From Myxococcales bacterium (GTDB taxonomy: Bacteria > Myxococcota_A > Polyangia > Polyangiales > Polyangiaceae): DNA of 40,750 bases. Location of the stretch: contig JAEUKE010000208.1 in the NCBI GenBank assembly GCA_016794345.1, positions 1-40,750 of the forward strand, read 5' to 3'. How positions within the stretch are numbered: position 1 is the stretch's first letter; each line of letters starts with the position of its first letter. The notes under the pieces were generated by a model that was given only the letters and a program-made list of their open reading frames with translations, was not told the DNA's origin and did no database searches. A program made the translations under genes and the position numbers. Of the stretch, positions 8,539 through 17,060 are shown piece by piece.

Positions 8539-9849
8539 TCAGGGGGCGACCGGAGGGGCGCCGACCGCCTCGACGGCCTGCCGCGCCCTGCCGAGCAGCT
8601 CGAGCGCCGTCGCGCGCTTGTGCGCCAGCTCCACCAGGCGCCGCCTCTCGGTCACGACGCGCAGCGCTCGCGCGAAGCCTTCGGTCCGCTCGAGCCAGAA
8701 GAGCGCGACGAACGGCGAGACGAGGATGACGGCGCAGGCGAGCGCAAACGCGGCCCGCCCGGGCGTCACGAAGTACGCTGCTGTCAAGAGGAGCGCGGCC
8801 CAGATGGAGTAGGCCACGAGGCCCGCGCCGAGCTTGAGGGTGGAGTGCTGATCGATCTCGTCCGTCCGGCGCGCGACGAAACGCGGGACCTGGTACGGCA
8901 CCCAGTAGAGGACGACGCCGACGGGAGCGAGCGGCGCGAGCGCGTAGCCGAGCGGATGGAGCCGCGAGCGCCGCGGGCGGGCGCTCGTGCCTTCCCGGGC
9001 GAGCTGCTCGTCCTCCAGCCCCGAGGCCTCGAGCGCCTCCAGGTAGACGCGCGTCGCGTTCTCCACGTTCGCAGCGAGCTCCGGGTCTCGAGCGCGGAGC
9101 TCGTCGCGCGCTCTCTCCACACCTTGCGCGAGCTTCACCGCGTCAGCGAAGGAGAGGCCGCCCTCTTCGTTCCGCAAGAGCTCGGCGATGAAGAGGACGA
9201 GGCGGCGCTCTTCCCACGAGCCCGCCTCGACCACCATCTCCTCGAGGTCGGCGCGCATCTGGTTCGTCGCCGCCTCGATCGCGCCTTCTCCGTGGAGGTC
9301 GAAGGCACGCACCGGGCCGTAGGCCACGACGGCTCGGGATCGGAACGCGTGCCGCTCGTCGAACTCGAGGCCCACCGCCTGGAACGTGAGACCGATCGCG
9401 CCTTCCTGGGCGGCGCGCGCGAGCATGCGCGCGGCGCCCGTCTTGAGGCGCTGCATCTGCGGCTCGTTGTGGCTCGTGCCCTCCGGGAAGACGAGGACGT
9501 TCCCCCCGCGCGCGAGGTGAGTCGCCACGCGCTCGAAGATCTCGTCGTTGGCGCCGGCCGGCTTGTTCGGGTCGTCGCGCCGGCGCACGACGGGCACTGC
9601 GTTCGCCAGATCGAGCAGCCAGGTCAGGCCGGGGATGTTCCAGAGCGTGCTCTTCGCGAGCGGCGAGATGTCACACGGCGCGTGCGTGAGCACGAGGATC
9701 GGATCGATGAGCGCGCTCCAGTGGTTCGAGACGAAGACACGCCCGCCGGTCGCGGCCGACGGGCGCTCTCCGACCTCTTCGATGGAGCGGAAGTAGAGCC
9801 GCACGAGCGCGCGGAAGATCGCGCGGAGCGTCCGGCGTGCGGGCGTCAT
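8539..9849 (-). CDS. Glycerophospholipid-type acyltransferase (PlsC-like, HX5D variant)
   Basis: This is a 436-residue membrane protein. The acyltransferase domain has the motif NHWSALID (His43, Asp49), an HX5D spacing rather than the usual HX4D, and FPEGTSH at 121-127. This variant is known from the GPAT-like branch of the lysophospholipid acyltransferase superfamily. The C-terminal third has hydrophobic spans (PLAPVGVVLYWVPY; two more around ALLLTAAYF and ALACAVILVSPFVALFWL), so it is anchored in the membrane. It should move an acyl chain onto glycerol-3-phosphate or lysophosphatidate. The ATG lies only 3 bp after the stop of the upstream membrane-protein gene, making it the last gene of a coupled trio. 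Confidence 0.88.
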   Translation of the reverse strand: MTPARRTLRAIFRALVRLYFRSIEEVGERPSAATGGRVFVSNHWSALIDPILVLTHAPCDISPLAKSTLWNIPGLTWLLDLANAVPVVRRRDDPNKPAGANDEIFERVATHLARGGNVLVFPEGTSHNEPQMQRLKTGAARMLARAAQEGAIGLTFQAVGLEFDERHAFRSRAVVAYGPVRAFDLHGEGAIEAATNQMRADLEEMVVEAGSWEERRLVLFIAELLRNEEGGLSFADAVKLAQGVERARDELRARDPELAANVENATRVYLEALEASGLEDEQLAREGTSARPRRSRLHPLGYALAPLAPVGVVLYWVPYQVPRFVARRTDEIDQHSTLKLGAGLVAYSIWAALLLTAAYFVTPGRAAFALACAVILVSPFVALFWLERTEGFARALRVVTERRRLVELAHKRATALELLGRARQAVEAVGAPPVAP

Positions 9850-9852
9850 CGG

Positions 9853-10374
9853 TCAGGCGGGCGGCGGGCCACCCCAGCCGCCGCCTTGCGGAGGCGGACC
9901 ACCTTGCGGCGGGCCGCCCCAGCCGCCGCCTTGCGGCGGGCCGCCCCAGCCGCCGCCTTGCGGAGGCGCGTAAGGGTTGTTCGGCGGCGGAGCGCCGTAG
10001 CCTCCGACGGGAGGCGATCCGTGCGGGCCCCACTGCGGAATCCCTCCGGTCGGCGGCATGGGCCCGCCGAAACCCGCGGGCGGCATGTTCTTCGTCTTGT
10101 CGGGCAACACCCCGAGGATGAGCAGCCCCACGCAGCTCAAGAGGCCGAGGAACCCAAGGCCCCAGTGGTAGCCCTTCGCCATCGCCACGTAACAGAGGCC
10201 CGCGATGAGCAAGGCCGTCCCGCAGAGCGAGACCACGCCGGCGACGAGGGCCCCGGGCGCGCCCATGGCCTGGACGAGCGAGCTCGACAGGAAGTTGCCG
10301 ACGAACTGGAGCGCCAGCCCGGGGATCCCGAGCATGAAGCCCATCCTGTTGTGCTCGGCGATGAGGAGGATCAC
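9853..10374 (-). CDS. Small membrane protein with Pro/Gly/Gln/Trp-rich tail
   Basis: This is a 173-residue protein starting at a GTG that overlaps the stop of the cystathionine beta-synthase gene (GTGA). A longer same-frame reading extends up to 11004 but lies inside that gene and is rejected. The N-terminal half has three hydrophobic spans (start to about 28; GVVSLCGTALLIAGLCYVAMA; GFLGLLSCVGLLILGV). The C-terminal half is a low-complexity tail with repeated PPQGGGWGG units. Such tails often mediate weak protein-protein contacts, but I do not recognise a family or function. The overlap with the upstream gene and the 3-bp gap to the acyltransferase suggest one transcript. Confidence 0.75.
   Translation of the reverse strand: MILLIAEHNRMGFMLGIPGLALQFVGNFLSSSLVQAMGAPGALVAGVVSLCGTALLIAGLCYVAMAKGYHWGLGFLGLLSCVGLLILGVLPDKTKNMPPAGFGGPMPPTGGIPQWGPHGSPPVGGYGAPPPNNPYAPPQGGGWGGPPQGGGWGGPPQGGPPPQGGGWGGPPPA
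9869..9967 (-). repeat. 27-bp tandem repeats encoding PPQGGGWGG
   Basis: Three near-identical 27-bp units (9869-9895, 9914-9940, 9941-9967) plus a partial unit between them encode the Gly/Pro/Trp-rich tail of the small membrane protein. Copy number could vary by slippage. The units are contiguous and in frame, with no spacers, so this is not a CRISPR array. Confidence 0.8.
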
Positions 10375-11774
10375 GGCTTCGGACCAGCCACTTTTCCGCC
10401 GACCCGCGTGGCGAGGAAATCGATGAGATCGATCTTCGTGACGAGGCCGACGATCGTGGGGCCGTCCATCACGAGGGCGACCTTGGCGTCGTTCATGACG
10501 TTTTTCATGAGCTCGACCTTGGTCTGCGGCGTGACCGTCGCGTAGTCGCTCTCGATCATCTCGGCGATGGTCGCGTCCTGCGTGCGGCCGCTGACGAGGG
10601 CCTTGAGCAGATCGCTCTCGTGAATGAGGCCGCGCAGCCGGCCGTCGTCCACCACGGGGAGCTGGCTGATACCGAACTTCTTGAGCTTGTTCACGACGGC
10701 GAGGATCGTGTCGCTGCTCGAGGCGGTCTCGACCTTGTGCGAGCCGCCGCCGCGGAGCGCGAGCAGATCCTTCACGGTGCCGAGGCTCGGCCCCTCCTCC
10801 TCGAGGAAGCCGTTCTCGCGCATCCAGTCGTCGTTGAAGATCTTCGAGATGTACTTCGACGCGCCGTCCGCGAGCATGACAAGGATGTTTTCTTTCTTGC
10901 CGGACGCCTTCGCGTACTTCACGGCGCCGGCCACGGCCGCGCCGCTCGACCCACCGACGAAGAGGCCCTCGAGCCGGACGAGGTCGCGCGTCATGAGGAA
11001 ACACTCTTTGTCGTCGACGCGCACGACCTCGTCGATGATGTCGAGGTTGATCGTCGACGGGAAGAAGTCCTCGCCGATGCCCTCGACCTTGTAGCTGAAG
11101 GGCTTCGTGATGCGCTTGTCCTTGATGTAGTCGTAGTAGAGCGAGCCGACCGGATCGACGCCGAGGAGGCGCACGCCGGGCTTGCGCTCCTTGAGGAACT
11201 TACCGGTCCCGCTGATCGTGCCGCCGGTGCCGAGCCCCGCGACGAGGACGTCGAGCTCGGGACCACACTGCTCCCAGATCTCGGGGCCGGTCGAGCGGTA
11301 GTGTGCGGCCGGGTTGTCGGGGTTGTGGTACTGGTTCGCGTAGAAGCAGTTCGCCGTCTCGTTGGAGATGCGCTTCGCCACCGAGTAGTAGCTGCGCGGA
11401 TCCTCCGGCTCGACGGCCGTCGGGCAGACGACGACCTTCGCGCCGAGCGCACGCAAGGTCGACACCTTCTCCTGCGACATCTTGTCGGGCATCACGAAGA
11501 CGCATTTGTAGCCGCGGATCGCGGCCATCATCGCGAGGGCGGCGCCGGTGTTCCCGCTCGTCGCTTCCACGATGGTTCCGCCCGGCTTGAGGCCACGCGC
11601 TTCGGCCTCCTGGATCATGTTGCGCGCAACACGATCTTTGTGGCTCCCCATCGGGTTCAGGTACTCGCACTTGACGTAGATGTCCGCAGCGAGCCCTTCC
11701 GTCACCTTGTTGAGCTTGACGATGGGTGTGTTGCCGACGGCCTGGGTGATGTCGCTCTTCGCGCCTCGCATCAT
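10371..11774 (-). CDS. Cystathionine beta-synthase (PLP enzyme with CBS-domain pair)
   Basis: This is a 467-residue cytoplasmic enzyme that should condense serine and homocysteine to cystathionine (transsulfuration). The PLP fold holds the Schiff-base Lys46 in GSHKDR, the phosphate or substrate loop TSGNTG (72-77) and the glycine loop GTGGTISGTG. The later stretches EGIGEDFFP and GGSSGAAVAG match cystathionine beta-synthase better than cysteine synthase CysK. A pair of CBS regulatory domains fills about 345-467. The haem-binding N-terminal extension of animal enzymes is absent. I chose the ATG at 11774 because the frame upstream to 11867 runs through a terminator and does not resemble the family. 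An O-acetylserine-dependent variant cannot be excluded. The stop overlaps the next gene by GTGA. Confidence 0.9.
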   Translation of the reverse strand: MMRGAKSDITQAVGNTPIVKLNKVTEGLAADIYVKCEYLNPMGSHKDRVARNMIQEAEARGLKPGGTIVEATSGNTGAALAMMAAIRGYKCVFVMPDKMSQEKVSTLRALGAKVVVCPTAVEPEDPRSYYSVAKRISNETANCFYANQYHNPDNPAAHYRSTGPEIWEQCGPELDVLVAGLGTGGTISGTGKFLKERKPGVRLLGVDPVGSLYYDYIKDKRITKPFSYKVEGIGEDFFPSTINLDIIDEVVRVDDKECFLMTRDLVRLEGLFVGGSSGAAVAGAVKYAKASGKKENILVMLADGASKYISKIFNDDWMRENGFLEEEGPSLGTVKDLLALRGGGSHKVETASSSDTILAVVNKLKKFGISQLPVVDDGRLRGLIHESDLLKALVSGRTQDATIAEMIESDYATVTPQTKVELMKNVMNDAKVALVMDGPTIVGLVTKIDLIDFLATRVGGKVAGPKP

Positions 11775-11854
11775 GGCGATCGAGGTCGTAGCGGTGCGGA
11801 GGGAGCGGAGCAACACACCACTTGGGCCGTGATGACGGTGAGGACGCGGTGCGA

Positions 11855-11901
11855 CAAAAAGAAACACCGCTCGGCCCGTGCTGCGCGCGGGGGAGCGGTG
11901 T
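11855..11901 (-). terminator. Rho-independent terminator of the lipoprotein gene
   Basis: On the minus strand, arms ACACCGCTC and GAGCGGTGT (11893-11901 and 11864-11872) form a perfect 9-bp stem. A run of mostly T follows (TTTCTTTTTG, 11863-11854). It starts 20 bp after the lipoprotein stop at 11922 and precedes the cystathionine beta-synthase gene. It separates the two transcription units and argues against the longer N-terminus of the latter. Confidence 0.75.
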
Positions 11902-11921
11902 CGGTGATGCCTGACTGGCGG

Positions 11922-12758
11922 TTACTTGCAGGCCGCGGGCGCGCCGGCGCCGGCGAGCATCGCGCGAACGCCCGCGAGGGCCTGCGCGGTGTTCGGGTTG
12001 TTTCGCGCGGCGTCACACGCACCGGCCGCGAGCAGGTACGCGCCCTGCTGCTGCGGAGGCGCGCTCTTCGCGTTCTGGCGGAGCGCCTGGCAGCAGGCCG
12101 CGATCCCGCCGCCGCCGCCGCCGGTCGCCTTGGCTGCCGAGCGCATCGCGCCGAAGACGTTCGACGAGTCGGTGCCGACCTGCCACGAGCCGACGATGAC
12201 GAGGTTCTCGCCCGTCACCATGGCCGCCTTCACCTCGGCGCCGTCTTTCTTGCAGAGGCCGTCCGCGCCCTGAGCCGCGATCTTGTCTTTGCCCCAGGTG
12301 ATGGCCTCGTTGGGGTTCCACTTGCACTCGGTGAGGCCTGCAGCCGTCGCCGCGGCTTCGACCTTCTCGGCGCCGCCGGCGCCAGCGCTGATGATCGCCT
12401 TCTTGTCGGCTGGGGCGGCCACGTTGAAGTCGCCCTGCTTCGAGCCCTGCCAGTCCTTCGCGACCTGGAAGGTCGCCTTGGCTCCGGACGGGGCGACGGC
12501 GGTGCCCGTGATGCCGTCCGTCTTGTTGTCCAGCTCGGCCTTGACCTTCGCTTCGATGCTCGGGTTCGCCGCTGGCTGATCGATCTTCACCGCAGCCGTT
12601 TCCTTCGCCGTCGGCGTCGGGGCGGGGGCGGCGGTCGTCTCGGTCGTGGTCGCCTTCTTCTTCGGTGCCTCCTCTTCCTCCTCCGTGTCCTTCTCTTTCG
12701 GACACGCGGCGAGGGTCAGCATCAGGGGAACAAACCAGATGGATCGGCTCAGGCTCAT
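11922..12758 (-). CDS. Uncharacterised lipoprotein
   Basis: This 278-residue protein begins with a lipoprotein signal peptide (MSLSRSIWFVPLMLTLAAC; lipid-bearing Cys19). GGAG lies just upstream of the ATG. After the lipobox comes a charged Glu/Lys-rich and Thr/Pro-rich linker to about residue 60, then a domain with a few Cys residues (ECKW, GLCKK) ending near a Gly run. A C-terminal helical part has a CCQAL motif and regularly spaced Ala-rich helices. I do not recognise a family. The gene stands alone between a hairpin repeat (12814-12837) and its own terminator. The location is probably the inner leaflet of the outer membrane; the function is unknown. Confidence 0.8.
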   Translation of the reverse strand: MSLSRSIWFVPLMLTLAACPKEKDTEEEEEAPKKKATTTETTAAPAPTPTAKETAAVKIDQPAANPSIEAKVKAELDNKTDGITGTAVAPSGAKATFQVAKDWQGSKQGDFNVAAPADKKAIISAGAGGAEKVEAAATAAGLTECKWNPNEAITWGKDKIAAQGADGLCKKDGAEVKAAMVTGENLVIVGSWQVGTDSSNVFGAMRSAAKATGGGGGGIAACCQALRQNAKSAPPQQQGAYLLAAGACDAARNNPNTAQALAGVRAMLAGAGAPAACK

Positions 12759-12813
12759 AGTTTCTCCGCGGGAGGGTACGTCTCTCGCCGGCCTTCGGTC
12801 TACCCGAGAACAG

Positions 12814-12860
12814 CCCCCCGCACGCGAGTGAGGGGGGACGGGGGGGTGAATCCACGGGTA
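12814..12860 (-). repeat. Dispersed GC-hairpin repeat, copy B
   Basis: Plus-strand arms CCCCCCGCAC (12814-12823) and GTGAGGGGGG (12828-12837) have one mismatch and a 4-nt loop. They are followed by ACGGGGGGG and then TGAATCCACGGG. The outer AATCCAC is shared with copy A. It lies between two minus-strand genes, upstream of the lipoprotein and downstream of the M1 peptidase, with family orientation on the minus strand. Confidence 0.8.
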
Positions 12861-12911
12861 TCAACGTCACCGAGCACGCACCCCAGTGCCTGCTTAGACC
12901 TGGCTTTTGTC

Positions 12912-15602
12912 TCACTTCTTCAACGCGTCTGCAAACGCCGGCCGTTCCCGGGCGCGGACGTCGCCGCAGCGCATCCGGGCCTCGGTCCCCTCCTCCCAGT
13001 CGCGCCTCGCACCCTCCAGCCTGTCGAGCTTCGCCTCGACCAGGCCTGCCAGCGCGATGGCTGCGGCCTCGTCCCCGCAGGCTGCTCCGAGCGGTCCGAC
13101 GAGGGTGGAGGGGCCGCCCACCTTGCCGGCGAGCTCGTCGAAGTGCTCCGAAATCCAGCCGAAGAAGACCGTCCGAGTGGCCTGTCGTCCGAGGACGGCG
13201 TTCTTCACGTGGCGAAGATCCCCTGCTCGGATGCTCCCGCTCCGGAGGAGATCGAGCGCTGCGACGAGGGCCTTCGGATCCCGGCGTGAGGTGATGGCGG
13301 TCGTGAGACCGACGCGGTGATCGGGGCTCTTCGCCGCGAGGAGCTTGGCTTCGTCGAGCAGCCGCGCCGCTTCGGGGTCCGTCGCGACGGCGACGCGGGC
13401 CGCGAGCGGTCCGAGGTCCGGCCCGACGAGGGCCTCGGCTTGCGCGGGGTCGTCGATGTACTTCCGACCCGCAGCCTGGAGGGCGCGGGCGACGGCCGGA
13501 TCGTCGGCGAGATCGTGGAGCGCGCCGAGGACGCTCGCGCGGAGGAGCGCGACGTCGGCAGCCTCGCGTGCGCCCGGCTTGGGCATGCCGAGCCTCTTCC
13601 GGGTCGGGTCGAGCACCCGATGGACGAGCTTCGCGAAGCGTTCGCGGACCGAGGCATCGACGAGGGTCTTGTCGATCTCGACGAGGACGGAGATCGCCGC
13701 TTCGACGACGAGGCGCGAGGTCTCCTTCTTCCAGTCGACCGAGTCGAGGAGCGCGAGCAAGTGCTCCGTGCCGCGTTGGCCCGCGAGCACGAGCGCCCAC
13801 GTGTCCAGCAAGAGCCCCGCGCGTTCGGTCTCGTCGAGCCGAGCGAAGCTCCGAGTGAGCTTGTTCCACGACCCTTCGTCCAGATCGTAGCGGTAGTAGC
13901 CGGTCTCGGCCGCGTTGGGGTGCACGTACGCAGGGCACCGGTCGAGCTCGATGGACCCCTGCGGGCCTTCGAGCAGCGTGCACCTGGGCGAGACCTCTCC
14001 CTCGACGCGCAGGCAGACCGGGACCGTCCACGTCGCGTCCGCCACGCCTCCGAGCTTCGATACATCCAGCCGAACCGCGATGGGCGCGCGAGTCTTGTCG
14101 TCGCACGTCGTCGAGACACGGACGAGCGGCACGCCGGGCTGATCGAGGAAGGTCTTCGCGACGCGGCTCACCGGCTTCTTGGTCTTGTCGTCGAGCGCGG
14201 CGAAGAGCTCCGCCGAGGTGATGCTTCGGTTCGCTTCCGCCGCCACGTACGCGCGGATCGCGCCACGGAACGTGTCTTCACCGGTCCACGCCTCGAGCAT
14301 GGTGAGGACGCTCGAGCCCTTCTGGTACGCGCTCCATCCGGCCGATTGCCCGATGTCGTCTGCCTGCGTCACCTTCTGGCGCACCGCGCGTGACGACGGC
14401 AAGACGTCCACGCGCATCGCCACGTCTTTCGAGAGGACGCGTTCGCCGCGCGCGCCGAAGCCGCTCCAGGCGTCGTCGCAGACCTTCGACTGCATCCACG
14501 TCGCGAAGCCCTCGTTCAGCCAGATGTCGTCCCACCACTGCATCGTCACGAGGTTGCCGAACCACTGGTGCGCGAGCTCGTGGGCCATGACGAGCGCCAT
14601 CCGCCTGCGGAGGATCGCGGGTGAAGAAGGCCCGGCGAGGAGCAGCTCCTCGCGGAAGGTGACGAGCCCCGCGTTCTCCATCGCGCCCACCGCGAAGTTC
14701 GGGACCGCCGCGAGATCGAGCTTTCCGTACGGGTAGGGGATGCCGAAGTAGCTCTCGAGCGAGGCGAGCGATCGCAGAGCGGCGTCGAGCGCGTCCGTCC
14801 CGAGCTTGGCGCGACCGGGGGCGGCGAGCAGGCCGACCGGCGTCGGTGCCCGAGCGCCTTCGACGTGCTCGAGCTCGCCGACCGCGATCGCCACCAGGTA
14901 GGTGGGCATCGGCTTCGAGGTCTCGAACACGACGCGCTTCTTGCCCGACGGCGCCACGGTCTCGCTCGTCGCGGCGGTGTTGGCGAAAGCCCTCATCGTC
15001 GACGGGACGTCGAGCACGACGTCGAACGGCGTCTTGTAACGAGGCTCGTCGAAGCTCGGGAACATCCGCCTGGCGAACGTCGACTCGAGCTGGGTGAACG
15101 CGAAGCTCCGCGGCCCGTCTTTCACGCGGAAGAGACCCCAGAGCGATCCGAACGGCGCCGCGTACTCGATGACGATCTCGGCCGCGCCGGGCGCGAGCCA
15201 CTCGGGCAAGAGCAAGACGAGCTCTTCCTCGGCGTCCTTCGCGCCGTGGGCGCGGCGCGTCCTCACCTCGGCCGCGACGCGTTTGTCCCCCTGCACGACC
15301 GCGGCGCTCTTCACCTCCAGGTCGCGTCCGTGCAAGACGACGTGGTCCGTCGCGGCCACGATCCGGACGGCGATCGTCGTCCGCCCGCTGAAGTGATCGT
15401 CGCGCGGGTCGACGTCGAGCTCGAGGCGGTAGCTCAGCGGGACCACGTCGTCCGGCAGGAGCACGCTCGTCGCGGCCGGTGGCTCCCACCGCAGCGGCTC
15501 GACGCCCGTGCCCGGAGGTTTGACGGACCCAGGCACCAGCGGCGCCTCGGTGCAGGCGACGCAGAGGCTGACGCTCAAGAGGCCCGCGAAAGACCCGCGC
15601 AT
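12912..15602 (-). CDS. M1-family zinc aminopeptidase, probable lipoprotein
   Basis: This is an 896-residue exopeptidase that removes N-terminal residues from peptides. The family signatures are present: GAMEN (306-310) for substrate N-terminus recognition, and the zinc site HELAH (His341, Glu342, His345) with Glu364 nineteen residues after His345. An N-terminal beta-rich domain precedes the catalytic domain, and a long helical ERAP1_C-like domain follows. The start at 15602 gives MRGSFAGLLSVSLCVAC, a lipoprotein-like signal with Cys17. The lipobox is not ideal because Cys is at -3. The same frame is open upstream to 15695 but adds a non-signal-like leader. It is probably exported and feeds on extracellular peptides, fitting a predatory or scavenging life. 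It is divergent from the sugar-dehydrogenase-like gene at 15717. Confidence 0.92.
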   Translation of the reverse strand: MRGSFAGLLSVSLCVACTEAPLVPGSVKPPGTGVEPLRWEPPAATSVLLPDDVVPLSYRLELDVDPRDDHFSGRTTIAVRIVAATDHVVLHGRDLEVKSAAVVQGDKRVAAEVRTRRAHGAKDAEEELVLLLPEWLAPGAAEIVIEYAAPFGSLWGLFRVKDGPRSFAFTQLESTFARRMFPSFDEPRYKTPFDVVLDVPSTMRAFANTAATSETVAPSGKKRVVFETSKPMPTYLVAIAVGELEHVEGARAPTPVGLLAAPGRAKLGTDALDAALRSLASLESYFGIPYPYGKLDLAAVPNFAVGAMENAGLVTFREELLLAGPSSPAILRRRMALVMAHELAHQWFGNLVTMQWWDDIWLNEGFATWMQSKVCDDAWSGFGARGERVLSKDVAMRVDVLPSSRAVRQKVTQADDIGQSAGWSAYQKGSSVLTMLEAWTGEDTFRGAIRAYVAAEANRSITSAELFAALDDKTKKPVSRVAKTFLDQPGVPLVRVSTTCDDKTRAPIAVRLDVSKLGGVADATWTVPVCLRVEGEVSPRCTLLEGPQGSIELDRCPAYVHPNAAETGYYRYDLDEGSWNKLTRSFARLDETERAGLLLDTWALVLAGQRGTEHLLALLDSVDWKKETSRLVVEAAISVLVEIDKTLVDASVRERFAKLVHRVLDPTRKRLGMPKPGAREAADVALLRASVLGALHDLADDPAVARALQAAGRKYIDDPAQAEALVGPDLGPLAARVAVATDPEAARLLDEAKLLAAKSPDHRVGLTTAITSRRDPKALVAALDLLRSGSIRAGDLRHVKNAVLGRQATRTVFFGWISEHFDELAGKVGGPSTLVGPLGAACGDEAAAIALAGLVEAKLDRLEGARRDWEEGTEARMRCGDVRARERPAFADALKK

Positions 15603-15716
15603 GGCGGCCGAGGGTATCACCGTGAGGCTGCTTTTTTCCTGTCGCGGTCGGCTGGGCGTGCACCTCTTGCGGGGGTGGGTGACGAGCGAGGCCAAACCCA
15701 GGTAGAAGGTTCGACC

Positions 15717-17060
15717 ATGAAGCGGCCGTTCCTCCTTTTCTCATTCTTGTTCCCCTGCATCGGCGCCTCCGTGGCGTTCCTCGGTTGCGGCGACGACTCC
15801 GGCTCGGGCGGAGCCTCCACCGAGACGACCACGACCACGACGGGATCATCGCCGACGACGGGGTCCTCGCCGACCACCGGCACCCAGTCGACCACGAGCA
15901 CCACGACGGGGATGACGACCTCGACGACCGGCTCGATGACGACGACCGCCAGCGGCATGTTCGACTGCGCCGATCCGGACGGGAACCCGCCGGCCATCGA
16001 GCTGACCATGGTCGCCGCCGGCTTCAGCAGCCCGCTCATCGTCAAGTCTGCGCCCGACAACCCCGATCGACTTTACGTCGCCAACCAGTCCGGCACGATC
16101 GAGGTCCTCGAAGGCGGGCAGGTCGTGGGCACCTTCCTCGACATCTCGAACGACATCCAGGCGGGCGGTGAAGAGGGCCTGCTCGGCCTCGCGTTCCACC
16201 CCGACTACGCGAACAACGGTCGCTTCTTCGTCTATTACACCGCGCCCGGCGGCGACATGACGGTGGGCGAGTTCCACCGCTCCGCCAACGACCCGCTCGT
16301 GGCCGACCCCGACCAAGTGCAGCTGGCCATCCAGCACTACACGGACGAGGGCAACCACAACGGCGGCTCGATCGAGTTCGGCTCGGACGGCTACCTCTAC
16401 ATCGCCTGGGGCGACGGCGGCGCGCAGAACGACCCCGGCTGCGACGCGATGAACACCTCGAACCTGCTGGGCAAGATCAGCCGAATCGACGTCAACGCCA
16501 CGCCGGATGGCGAGGGCTTCCCGCCGCCCGCCACCAACCCCGAGGGCGGTACGGCGAAGTATTACCACATCGGTCTGCGCAACCCGTTCCGCATGAGCTT
16601 CGACGTCTGCACCGGCGATCTCTACATCGGTGACGTCGGTCAGAGCCAATACGAGGAGATCTCGTTCCTCGACCAGAACGGCCCTCCCTCGAACTTCGGC
16701 TGGCCCGTCCGCGAGGGCATGCACGACCACAACAACGACTGCCCCAACCCGCCGGGCGGGTACGTCGAGCCGATCGCCGAATACACCCACAACGACGGCT
16801 GCAGCGTCACCGGCGGCGTCGTGCACCGCAGCGCGGACGCGCCCTCGCTCCGAGGCTTCTACTTCTACGGTGACTTCTGCGCCGGTGAGGTCCTCGCGCT
16901 CCGTGCCGACACCAACGGCAACATCGTCACGGCGCCCATCGAGACCGGCGCCTCGCTCGGACCGAACTCGATCTCGTCGTTCGGCAACGACGGGCACGGC
17001 AACGTGTACGTTACCGATCTGAGCGACGGCGAGGTCTACCGCATCGACCCGGCTCAGTGA
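15717..17060 (+). CDS. Glucose/sorbosone dehydrogenase-like beta-propeller lipoprotein
   Basis: This 447-residue protein starts at an ATG with AGAAGG 8 nt upstream. The lipoprotein signal ends VAFLGC (Cys24). A Thr/Ser-rich linker follows (about 30-82, repeated GSSPTTG). The catalytic propeller then matches the PQQ-type aldose sugar dehydrogenase family: EEGLLGLAFHPDY, HNGGSIEFGSDGYLYIAWGD, NLLGKISRIDVN, GLRNPFRMSFD and YIGDVGQSQYEEI. Members oxidise sugars outside the cytoplasm with PQQ, but many bacterial homologues have no proven activity. No PQQ biosynthesis genes are in the window. Its stop overlaps the GTG of the nitroreductase-like gene (GTGA), so the two are probably co-translated, although one product is exported and the other cytoplasmic. 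Confidence 0.88.
   Translation: MKRPFLLFSFLFPCIGASVAFLGCGDDSGSGGASTETTTTTTGSSPTTGSSPTTGTQSTTSTTTGMTTSTTGSMTTTASGMFDCADPDGNPPAIELTMVAAGFSSPLIVKSAPDNPDRLYVANQSGTIEVLEGGQVVGTFLDISNDIQAGGEEGLLGLAFHPDYANNGRFFVYYTAPGGDMTVGEFHRSANDPLVADPDQVQLAIQHYTDEGNHNGGSIEFGSDGYLYIAWGDGGAQNDPGCDAMNTSNLLGKISRIDVNATPDGEGFPPPATNPEGGTAKYYHIGLRNPFRMSFDVCTGDLYIGDVGQSQYEEISFLDQNGPPSNFGWPVREGMHDHNNDCPNPPGGYVEPIAEYTHNDGCSVTGGVVHRSADAPSLRGFYFYGDFCAGEVLALRADTNGNIVTAPIETGASLGPNSISSFGNDGHGNVYVTDLSDGEVYRIDPAQ

Noticed and set aside
9869..9967. Possible CRISPR-like array
   Set aside because: Units are contiguous, in frame and code for a PPQGGGWGG tail; there are no unique spacers.
11775..11867. Longer N-terminus for cystathionine beta-synthase
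   Set aside because: The extension reaches into the T-tract and stem of the upstream terminator and lacks similarity to the family.
10620..13289. 889-residue plus-strand frame across cystathionine beta-synthase and the lipoprotein
   Set aside because: It crosses two well-supported genes and a terminator on the other strand and has no recognisable domain.
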